A stretch of 64,000 nucleotides of DNA from Agarophyton chilense. Its lineage: Eukaryota; Rhodophyta; Florideophyceae; Gracilariales; Gracilariaceae. The translations under genes and the position numbers were made by a program. The notes under the pieces were generated by a model, which made no database searches, was not told the origin of the DNA, and saw only the letters and a list, made by a program, of their open reading frames with translations. Shown piece by piece: positions 54,948 through 64,000 of this stretch; positions within the stretch are counted from its first letter, which is position 1, and every line of letters begins with the position of its first letter. The stretch is taken from the NCBI GenBank assembly GCA_030374765.1, contig JARGXX010000117.1, positions 1,054,001-1,118,000 on the forward strand. Reading direction: 5' to 3'.

Positions 54948-56504
54948 GGGACGTCATCGTCCACAGGTTCTGTCTCTAACCCTGAGGTGTTTAAGGGTGA
55001 CATAGCATCAGCTATGTTGTGCTTGATACCTGGACGGTACTGTACGTCGTATTCAAACTCCGAAAGTCTCAACCTCCAACGGACAAGTCTACCAGACGCA
55101 TTTGCGAGTCCGAGGATCCACCTTAAGGCATCGTGGTCGGTGCGCAGCGTAAAGTGCTCACTATAAAGGTATGGACGGAGCATCAACATGCTCCCCACTA
55201 TTGCTAGACATTCCTTCTCGGTTACCGTGTAGCTCTGCTCCGCCTCATTCATAGCGCGGCTCCGGTACCCTATAGGTAATCTGTCTCCTTTGTGCTGCTC
55301 CTGCATGAGACAAAAACCAATTTGGGCATGGGATGCATCTGTATACAGCGTGTACGGTAGACCTGGTTTCGGTAACACTAAGATTGGCGGCGACAACAGC
55401 GCTCGTTTCAATTCCTCAAAGGTATCCATTTAGTCGTTAGATAGATTCCCAAACTGTTCAGGTTCACCTTTCTGGAGCTTCTTGTTGAGGGCAGCCGCTA
55501 TTTTCGCGAATCCCTTCACGAGGGGACGATAGAAGTTGCATAAACCAATAAAGGATCGTACTTCTGTCTGGGATCGTGGCACCTTGACCTCCTGTGCGGC
55601 TCTAATGTTGCTCGGCGCAGCCTGTAGGGTACCAGGCCCTATGATGTGGTCTAGGTATTCAACCGTTCTGGTAAAGAAGACGCATTTGGGTAGCTTCAGC
55701 GGCACCCCCGCCTCAGCTAGGAAGGTTTGTACGGTGCGTACGTGAGCAAAATGCTCTTGTACCGATCTGGAATAGATGATTACATCATCGATTTATACCA
55801 AGGCGGTTGTCCATTAAACCATCGAAAGGATGATGTCCAGCGCCCTTTGAAAGGTGGCTGAGGCATTGCGCAACCAGCATGGCACCCGCGTGAAGCGAAA
55901 AAAACCTGCATGGCACGTTAAGGTCTTTTTGTCTCGATCTTTCTCACCTACAGGTACCTGCCAATAACCACAATTGGCATCCAACGTGGTAAATATCTGC
56001 GCATCTCCCAAGGAGTCGATGCAGTCATTCATTCTAGGTATCGCGTACGAATCCCTGATGTTCACGCTATTGAGCCTCCTGTATTCCGCACAAAACCTCA
56101 TACAGTTATCCCCTTTCTTCTGAACTAGAACCACGGCACTAGCCCAATCTGAGTTGGCTGGTTCAATTACACCTTCTTGGGGCATTCGCTCCACTTCATT
56201 GAGTTCTACTTCTCTCGCCTTCGGACTTGCACGGTATGGGTGCTGATAAATCGGCTTTGAGTCAGGGAGGAGCTCGATGCGATGCTATGTGGCCTTAATT
56301 TGGCCCAGATGGCCTGACCACTTGGTTTCGAACTCCTCCAGAATGTCGAGAATACGGCCCCGCAGTCCGCCGTTATCTTCACTGATCTGTACTGTATCTT
56401 GCCATTGCCTCTCAGGGTCAGGTTCCTCTTCTTTGTCTACCGATGCCTTATCGGTTAGCTTTGATTCCAAGTTGGTGTTTATCGATACCTTTGTGGTTGT
56501 GAAC
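54836..56504 (-). pseudogene. pol: Reverse transcriptase-RNase H of family-A element
   Basis: Pieces on the minus strand: linker and RT start (56504-56285, FETKWSGHLGQIKAT), RT palm 56194-55814 (RRLNSVNIRDSYAIPRM; FTTLDANCGYW), RT thumb 55705-55430 (RSFIGLCNFYRPLVKGF), and RNase H 55429-54836 (LYTDASHAQIG; SYTVTEKECLAIVG; TDHDALRWIL; RPGIKHNIADAM). The catalytic motif YIDD has its Tyr codon changed to a TAA stop at 55793-55795. Other stops lie at about 55806 and 55430. Confidence 0.87.
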
Positions 56505-56509
56505 GCATT
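56505..56509 (-). repeat. Target duplication AATGC, displaced copy
   Basis: On the minus strand AATGC follows the family-C LTR end CCTACA and precedes the reverse-transcriptase half of element A. It pairs with 50042-50046. Confidence 0.8.
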
Positions 56510-57382
56510 TGTAGGACAACGCCCGGAGCGGAGACACCAAGAAGATGTTCGGGTTCTTCCTCTCTTGAGAGACACGCCTCAGGCGGAGGAGACGCGTCCC
56601 AGCGGAGCACAGAAACAGTACCACTCTGGAAAGGCACGACGGAGTCGGTTGTAAGACCGAGGCCAATCCGGCGGGATATACCTAGAGTGTTTAGGTGAGC
56701 ACGGCACAGTCCGGGGTATGACCAATCCTATGCGGAGCGGTACCACGGCGATTGTCGGAAAAAGAGCGATGAAACACTCGTATGAGGTGGACGAGCGGGG
56801 TGAGTGGTGCGGCCACTCACGAAAGCCAAAAAGGAGAACGAGAGAAAAACGGGGGCGAAACCCTATACAGGGGCGAGACTACGACAAGTGTCGGCGATCA
56901 AATATGAACCCACGGTGGTGGTAGCACTCTGGTCGACAGAGGGGTGGGTGAACTAACGTACCACGGGCGCTCACGCAGTATGCGGTGAAGACGCGCCGAA
57001 GGCGAAAAGTTCAGAGCCAAGACTCCCTCCTTGGTCTCCGAAGAGGGTCTTTACTGGGGAGCAGTGCTCAACCTCCTAAGTAGTGTGGCGCGCGGCCCCT
57101 GACAGTGGGCGTGCGCCCGAAAAATAGACACTAAATAGCGATAGCGTAGCCAAATAAAAACTAAAAATTACTAAATAATACTAACAATTAGGTAGAATCC
57201 GGGCCACGTGTGGCACGCCTCGTACTCGAGCGTTGGCATCGGTGCAGTCCACGTGTTCCACCCGTGTGCACTTCCGGTCCTAACCGGCCGTCAGCACGCA
57301 ATAGCGGTATAGCTTGTCATAGCCCAAGCTATTCCTCAAGCGAGCGAAACTTCTAAGTCCTGCGAAGAAACCCCCTTGAAGG
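56510..57382 (-). repeat. 3' LTR of family-C element
   Basis: An 873-bp unit aligning with 50047-50934 in reverse. The family-C internal region begins directly to its right. In the inversion model the left part of this LTR is a recombinant with the solo LTR. Confidence 0.87.
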
Positions 57383-57383
57383 A

Positions 57384-59297
57384 TTGTTCTTCATATTTCC
57401 CTCCTTAGGTGACGAACACGCCGTTGACATGGCGGGGAGGCAACAGTCCAACCGGCATAAGAGCGAGCCGCGAAAAGCGTCCAGCGACCACTCGACTGTC
57501 GAAGGCAGAGCTGCATCACCGAACGACAAACGCAACAACGCGATAACCACTCCTCGAACTTCGAGCGCTCTTCCGCACGGTACGCCAACTTCCAACGACC
57601 ACATCCTGACACCTCGGCGACCAGCACTCCCGATGAACGGTGGTAACAATCCCCGCCGGGGTTACTTCTCCGGTTTCCATTCGGCTCCCCTTCCGCGGGG
57701 GAGTGCCTCCTAAACCGCGCCGAGCCGATCCCGGGGTCCCGTTGAAGCTTCAAGCCACATCACTCCTGCGGAGGACACCTGGCCCAGTTACGACGAACTC
57801 GTCGGGTTAAACCCGCGTCAACATGCGGCGATTATCCGCAGAGCTCCGTGGATACATCCGAGAGCGGTCTTCGACGAAGAACTTGTGGCTGCGTATGCTG
57901 ATGGCAATGCGCGTCTCCCGGTCGAGCTGCCGGCTTTGATCACCACTTCGTGGGACTGGCGACGCCGTGTGGCGGTTCCCGTTCACGCGATTCTGCGGCG
58001 AAGGCGCGAGTCGGCGGAAGAGGCGCATTGTACCTTCGTCAGCATCGGCTACTCACGGATCAACCGGGCGAACTTCCAATACCCCATCCCCGACAAATTC
58101 GGCTTCGACCTACGGATGTACCGGACGCAGGGTGAGATCGGCTATTGTGACCGCCTTGCGGCGTTGGAAACTTACGCATGGCGCGGTCAACGGCGAGCGC
58201 GTCAAGAAGAGATCTGCTGGGTCCGTCCGATTATTCGTGCCGAGTTCCGTCACCTTCGTCGTGAGTCCCGATATCGGTGGTTACAGAACTTCGTCCGCGA
58301 GCAGCGTCGGGGCAGGTCCCGCTTTGGGTTCCTTGTCCCTTATCAGAACACGAAGATAAACCGGATTAGTCCCTTCTACCAGTTTGGGCGATACGTTCCC
58401 CTGCCTGGGTGGTGGTCCTCCGTCGAGGTGTGCCGAGGATATTACGTGGAGTTGCCTCCATTCGTCTCCTATCTGGGCTCGTACCTCATCGAGGATCTGC
58501 ACCCCGGCTTATGGTCCGTGGTCCTAACCGAATGGGCAGTCCGCGCCGCGGCGTACATCTTGTGGGAAGTCTACGACCAGTATCGACTGTGGTATCTTCC
58601 TCCGCGTTTGCGTGGTTACATCCGGCAGCTGGACCTTCAACTCCCTCTTGGAGGTGTTAATAACGCTGATGAAGCTCAGGAGCTCATCGACATCATTGGG
58701 CGTGTCGACTGGGCTGTCGTGCCTGTCCGGCAGAGCGTCCGTGGTCAAGAAGCCAGTGGGGCTGATCGGTCTCCAGGGCGTCGCACGCCGTTGGCGGGAG
58801 ACTTCATCTTCTTGAACCCATGGGAGCAGCAAGAGATCTCCGAGGCCGAGGCGTCGGCACTCTGGATGGCTCCGAGAGGCATACAATATGGGCACCCCGT
58901 GGGGTTTGTCAACTCGGATGACTTCTACTACGCCTATGGCGGTGATGATCTCCCGGAGGAGGCGGGCGAATACCGTGGCGACGAGGTCATGGAGGACGTG
59001 GGAAACCCCAATGATGCCGATACTACGGCGCGGCCGGCGCAGGGAGCGACTCACGCAGGTGCGGTCATCGATCCAGTGGCGGCGGCGTTGCCGGACGAAC
59101 CGGAAGTTATCGAGGTTCCCATACGCCCAGAGGCGGTCGTGATCTCCCAGTTCCTTCAGGGTGTTGGACTGAACGCGCAAGCGGCGAGCGGCGACATCGG
59201 TGCGATGAGAGACGCCCTCGCAGCACGCCTGGCCGGCGGGAGTAACCCCTCTAGCGATTCGGGTGGCGCGCACGGCAATCCGGGTTCTTCCAACTAA
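57384..59297 (+). CDS. Antisense ORF of family-C element (aORF), one stop
   Basis: A plus-strand frame of 638 codons, opposite to pol, with one TAA at 57711-57713; the first ATG is at 57429, 47 bases inside the element from the 3' LTR. No sense domain overlaps it apart from a shadow frame. The N-terminal 110 residues are basic and Ser/Arg-rich. The core (about 57790-58700) is rich in Trp, Tyr and Arg, with NPRQH, SWDWRRR-x-x-x-PVH, WW, SPFYQFGRYVPLPGWW and YILWEVYDQYRLW. The last 170 residues are acidic, then Ala/Gly-rich. NPR, SW-x-x-R and WW recur in the same order and spacing in the family-1 aORF at 13615-11526. It is far better preserved than pol of the same copy. No known domain is recognised; whether it is expressed is unknown. 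Confidence 0.6.
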
Positions 59298-59510
59298 TCC
59301 CTGGCGATCTTTGGTTAGTATGTCACGCTGTGCGGTAGTTTGTTCAGCAACTTCGAAAATAGTAAACTGCTTCCGTCTATGACGTAGTTGTTTTCTTTCT
59401 TCTCCTCCACTTCTTCTGAGTGTCCTTCTCCAGGTCTTCTGTGCGTCTTCTCCTTCTTCCAAGGGTCGTTATCCAGATCTTCTGTTCCTATATCCGCATC
59501 GGGTGTCTTC

Positions 59511-59717
59511 TTATCCCACTTGGGCTCGGTCTATGGTAGCCGGCAAAGCAATGACAGTACGACGATGATACTGTACCACCTTTGACCGAGGTAGGTGCTC
59601 TATCGGTTCGTCTGAATCCCATTCGGGGCCGTACCCGTACCAACGGACCAAGTATTGGAGATACCCCTTTGGGTTGTAGGAGTGCTCTAGAATGCGTCCG
59701 ACCACGAACTCTTGTCG
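59511..59717 (-). pseudogene. Chromodomain at the end of family-C pol
   Basis: EFVVGRILEHSYNPKG, then YLQYLVRWYGYGPEWDSDEP and a closing helix with VVQYHRR: a well-kept chromodomain. One TAA (59718-59720) separates it from the upstream linker in the same frame, so a single substitution divides pol here. Confidence 0.88.
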
Positions 59718-61640
59718 TTATACTTCCCTGCCATCCCGTATGACGGTGTCGCTATTTTCGGGTGGTACCCGTCCTGAGGCAGGGGGTACCGAAGTGATCA
59801 CGACGCGTTGGGCGGCTTCGCTCCGGTCGGGCTGTGTAGCGCGCAAGGCAGTCCTCGGCTGAGTAGAATGTCGACGCGACTTCGGGGGTTCATTTTCTCC
59901 AAGTGCCGGACTTGTTTCGGCGCCTCCCACTCCGGTTGGAGGGCCCACACCGGCGGGTAACCCGGGTGGTCGTTCCACTAATCGGCGTGGTGAAGCTCGC
60001 TTCGGCGGTGAGATTCGCTGGAGCGGTGGCGCATTGTCGCACCTCTCTGTCCCACGGCGAGATTCCGTGTAGTCACGTGAGCGTTCCAATGGCTGGCTGT
60101 CCGGCGTCGGCGCCGTGGATGTATCCGCCTCCCTGTGCGGGGTACTTGGCGGTGCGTCGTCCACTCGTACTGTATCAGGCTGCGGTGCGTCAAGCGCATT
60201 TGCATTCCGGGTTGCACGAGTGGTGACACCTCGGCAAGTGTTGGTGGCGTTATCCGCAGCTGCGTTCTGAGGATTGGATAGCGACTGCGTCGAGTCGTGC
60301 AGGACGTCAGTATCAGGCACCCCTGATGGCCGAAGAACGACACGCCACGGTGCAGCGTTTCCAGCGACGGTATCGACAGGATTACGACGGCTGTCGGGCG
60401 CCTCCCCCTCCTTAGACGATGCACCGGAGTTGGTGTCCGTCGGGTGGACTGGGGAGGAGCGACGAATGCGCGACACGATTCCTTTCGGGTTGGGCGCCGC
60501 TGGTAGCGGAAGGTCAGACCAACCCCGAGATGGGTGTGTTAACGCGTAGGGACGCGGGTGGACGTGGGGTAAGGGGGTCGATGAATCCGTTTCAACGGGA
60601 GCAGTCACACCAGTAGGTTGGGATGTTAACGGCGGAGGAGCCGATACCACGCGATCGTGGGAGATGCGTTCGTGATTAACAGCGAGTTCAACAACGAAAG
60701 TGTCGGGAGCCATCAAAATAACCCGAAAGGAGCCGTCGGCAACGGGTGACAGTTTGTGGCGTTTCCCCTTCTCTGGGTTCCAATACTCCTTGCGGATGAA
60801 TACATAACCGTCGGGGGCGAGACGTGGCGGCGAGGGAGGGGCTTTGGTATCAAAGTCACGCTTGTAAGCGGCCTGGGCTCGGCCCATTGAACGCCGTGTG
60901 GCGGGAACGAGCTTCGTGAGCCAAGTTTTCCACGCTTTGCGGTAAGCAGTCGGTGACGGAAAGGTATCCAGAGTGGGCTGTGGTTCCAGCGCCACTGACG
61001 GTGGGGTACGGGACAGTACCAGCTCGAAGGGCGTTAATCCAGTTGTCCTGTGCACCTGCGTATTGTACGCAAAGGTGAGCGCATCAGTGAAAAAGTCCCA
61101 ATCTTTGGGGTGGTCTGCAACGTATGAACGGATTGTCGCAAGTTATTTCCGGTTGAACCGTTCGGCCTGCCCACTAGTTTGGGGGTAGTAAGTGGTCGTG
61201 AACAGGTTCTTAATGTCCAAGATGCGACACACATCCTCAAAGAAACGAGATGCTAACTGTCTCCCGTTATTGGAGAGGAGGTTGACCGGTGGACCGTAGA
61301 CGAAGACCCAATGTAGGGCGAAGGCTTGAGCCACGCTCATAGCGGAGATCTTCCGTAACGGTACGGTCCGGACCAGCTTGGAGAAGTGATCCGTGATTAC
61401 GAGTAAGAACATCTAATTCCGCTTAGTGGTAAGGAAGGGACCGAGTATATCGATGGCCACAAACTCCAATGGAGCCCGAGCTGGAAACAGCTTCAACTTC
61501 GTCGCATGACGGCGGAGTTTGACACGGTTCCGAGCTCATCAGTACAAAACCGCACCGTTTCGTAGCAGTCCACTGCCATGGCAGGCCAGTAGAAGTAACG
61601 GCGTAGGGCGAGGTAAAGTTTCCGTCCCCCGAGGTGGCCA
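59718..61640 (-). pseudogene. int: Integrase and long linker of family-C element
   Basis: Integrase is spread over several frames: zinc-binding part at about 61700-61530 (HYSKMSGHLGGRKLYLAL, then a frameshift), core at about 61480-61055 (FVAIDILGPF; NNGRQLASRFF; SGQAERFN). The second catalytic position reads SNNG where TDNG is expected, so Asp has become Asn. From 61055 the frame stays open for 445 codons: C-terminal integrase (RAQAAYKRDFD; DGYVFIRKEYWNPEKGKRHKL), then about 300 residues rich in Pro, Ser, Thr and Arg before the chromodomain. Confidence 0.85.
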
Positions 61641-61827
61641 CTCATTTTGGAGTAGTGCGACAACCGCATGACTCTCGACTGGAGGTTATGTGGTACCACG
61701 ATTTGTGGGTGCGATCCGACGGTCCGTACAAGGTATCCGGCTTCATTCACCTGAAAGGGGAGAGTACCTCCTCCATTGAGTTGAGCGCGGACCTTCGCGC
61801 AAAACGGGTCAGCGAATTGCTCCCGTA

Positions 61828-64000
61828 TCATCTCCTCTGAAGTATTAGGCACGAAGTTCCCTGGTAAGGGTTTCTCGGAATCTTCTGATAGAAGAAAGTC
61901 GTCCAATTCGGAACCGGAATCTGAGATTTCGTGTCTCGTTCCTCGTCCTCTATGGTAGCGTCGTCGCCGTTCACTGCAAAGCAGGGTACTTCATCGTCTC
62001 TGACGGGCAGCGCTTCGTCAAAGTCAAATTCCTCTAGAGGGAGACGCCAACGCATCAAGCGGCCTGAAGGCTCCGAGATGGCGAGTAGCCATAGAAGTGA
62101 TGCGTGGTCCGCGAAAACGGTGAAATGATTATCCATGAGATAAGGGCGCAACGTTTGTAATGCCCACACTACTGCAAGGCATTCTTTCTCCGAGACGGAG
62201 TAATTTTTCTCGTGGACGTTTAGTGACCGGGACCAGTACCCTACGGGGCGTCTTTCCCAATTGGGTGCAGTTTGAAACAGTGAAAAACCTACTTGGTAGT
62301 CGCTGGCGTCCGTATCTACGGTGAAGGGCCTTCCAGGCTTGGGCAACGAGAGGATCGGGGCGGAGACGACAGAATCCTTAAGAGAGTTGAAAGATTCCGT
62401 TTGAACGGGGGTTAAGGGGTCCAATTTTGGTGGTTGGCCTTTCCGCAAAGGCGCGTTTAACGGTGCAGCCTTGTCCGCAAAGGGCGGGATGAATCGTCGG
62501 TAGACGTTTGCGAGTCCCAGAAAGGAACGAAGCTCGGTTTGCGTCCGCGGTTCTTTAGCCTCTTTGAGTGACTTAACACGAGTCTCCCCGATTGTAACAC
62601 GTCCTGGACGGATAACATGGCCGAGATACTTCACTGTATCCGTGAAGAAATCAAATTTCTTCAAGTTGAGAGTGACAATCGCATCTCGAAGCGTGGTCAT
62701 GATAACCCTCACCTGAGTGAGATGTTTGTCCAGATTATCTGAGAAGACGATTATGTCATCCAGGTAGACCAGGCAGGTACGCCATTTGAAGCGGGCAAAT
62801 AGGATGTCGATGGTTCGCTGGAAATTGGCGGGGGCGTTGGTAAGACCAAAAGGCATCCGTTTGAAACGGTAGAGACCGGAGTGACACGCGAAAGCGGTTT
62901 TATCCTGGTCTTGCTTCCTTACCGGATCTTGCCAGTATCTCCAATTGGCGTCCAGGGTTGTAAATACGGTGGCGTTGCCCAGCCATTCAATGTACTCGTC
63001 CATTCTTGGGATTGGATACACGTCCTTGACGGTGACGGCATTCAACCGACGGTAGTCGACGCAAAACCTCCAGGAACCATCCTGCTTTGGAGCCAGTACT
63101 ACTGGAGAAGCCCACGGCGACTGAGCCGGTTCAATGACTCCTGCTCGAAGCATTTTATCCACTTGTGCCTTTTTCTCCGCACGTGCGGCGGGTCCGGCAC
63201 GGTATGGGTGCTGAGAGATGGGTCGGGTGTCCGGGAGCAAATCAATCCGGTGTTCCGTAGTGGCAATCTTACCAAGGGAGCCGTCCCACATAGTGTTGAA
63301 GTCCCTTAAAAGTTCTCGCAATCGATGGCTGCATGACTCCGGGACGTGGCTGAGATCCAGGTCCTCGAGTTCTTGGACTGGATCGGGGCGGTCACCACTC
63401 TTTGAAACGGGCTCCGTCCCTGATGTTACAGGTTGAACCCCGGGTACCGGCGATGAAACGGGTTCCGGGCTGTCCCCCTCCTTAGAGTGAACGAGTCCGA
63501 GAATGTCAGCTGCGGTCAGCTTTGTCGGCATCATAGCGATGGGGTGCGGCATGACGGACCCTATCACTTGGTTCTTCACCAGATACTGGGGTACAGTCCC
63601 TAGATTGGCGATCAGCACGTGAAACGGTTGGTTTGGCTCCACATGGACGATTCCATTCGCAATCGCGAGGCTGTGCCTGTCATACAGTGACGACAATGGT
63701 TGCAAGGCCCGGAGTCCATGTTGACGGGAGGTTACTTTCACCATGATTCGGGACTCAGGCGGGACGCACAACGACGCTGCGACGCGGAGCTTATTAGATT
63801 CACGGTTATCCGGTCCAGGTTCCTGTGCTGCCGGTAGCGGGACATGTTTCTTCGTGGCACGCCTAAGCGGACGACGAACGATTGGAGTGGACGATCCATC
63901 CTCCATCTCGACACGCCGTTGGCGGGGGAAGATCGCTTCGACGAAGCGGTCGCAAAAGTCGCAACCCAAGATGACTGGGGCGGCTAATTTCCGACATACG
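61828..64000 (-). pseudogene. pol: Protease end, reverse transcriptase and RNase H of family-C element
   Basis: The frame enters from the right edge with a protease C-terminal motif (APVILGCDFCDRF) and runs without a stop to 61828, more than 720 codons. RT: SPWASPVVLAPKQDGSWRFC, FTTLDANWRYW, MPFGLTNAPANFQR and an intact YLDD (LVYLDDIIVFSD). Connection: SFLGLANVYRRFIPPF. RNase H: TVDTDASDYQVGF, SVSEKECLAVVWAL, ADHASLLWLL. After RNase H the frame slips near 61905 and the integrase start continues in another phase. RT and RNase H catalytic residues look intact. Confidence 0.88.

Larger units (their letters stand above)
56510..64000 (-). mobile_element. Family-C Ty3/gypsy chromovirus (5' end outside the window)
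   Basis: Read on the minus strand: protease (entering at the right edge), reverse transcriptase, RNase H, integrase, long linker, chromodomain, then a region with an antisense ORF, a purine-rich tract (57396-57407) and the 3' LTR. The 5' LTR, gag and most of protease lie beyond 64000. Its sense frames have several frameshifts. The 3' LTR is the partner of the solo LTR at 50047-50934. Confidence 0.87.

Noticed and set aside
58524-59462. 312-codon minus-strand frame over the aORF of element C
   Set aside because: It is Arg-rich without domain pattern and lies opposite a longer frame that has a similar partner in element 1, so it is taken as a shadow of the aORF.

Overview
The window is nuclear DNA of a eukaryote with a plastid, most likely a florideophyte red alga such as Chondrus. 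This is an inference. It rests on compact, intron-poor genes, a secreted fasciclin protein ending in a Hedgehog-type Hint domain (Hint proteins of this kind are known from red algae), a plastid LPA1-like protein with a phenylalanine-containing leader, and heavily nested Ty3/gypsy retrotransposons on both sides of a gene island. No rRNA, CRISPR array or convincing tRNA gene was seen.

Layout. 1-3707 has no gene I can support. 3708-14311 is a complete but decayed Ty3/gypsy chromovirus (family 1) with both LTRs, a primer-binding site, a polypurine tract and a near-match target duplication; a foreign solo LTR is inserted in its integrase. 14312-24352 is degenerate accessory DNA: two decaying copies of one unknown gene separated by a family-1 LTR, two Tc1/mariner relics, and a small zinc-finger gene candidate. 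25094-43787 is the gene island: a plastid LPA1-like protein, an unknown protein, H2A.Z, FAS1-Hint, a short ArfGAP-type protein, DNA polymerase delta subunit 4, a LYR protein, an S-adenosylmethionine carrier, a TPM-RING membrane protein, MBF1, ribosomal protein S13/uS15, a signal-peptide-peptidase-like protease and Sec23. Neighbours mostly alternate in strand, so most genes share divergent promoter regions and convergent 3' ends. Spliced models were worked out by eye for LPA1, LYR, MBF1, RPS13 and the zinc-finger candidate.

46193-64000 is retrotransposon DNA. A family-A chromovirus carries a solo LTR of family C between protease and reverse transcriptase. A family-C element lies to its right in the opposite direction. 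The 3' half of element A now reads backwards, and displaced target duplications show that the segment between the two oppositely oriented C LTRs was inverted.

The most interesting signal is a long open reading frame on the strand opposite to gag-pol, lying between the chromodomain and the 3' LTR. Family 1 and family C each have a version of about 620-640 codons, and the two appear homologous (same motifs, same spacing). Family A has a shorter, possibly unrelated one. This looks like an undescribed accessory gene of algal chromoviruses. The family-1 LTR also carries tRNA-like A-box and B-box motifs on the same antisense strand.
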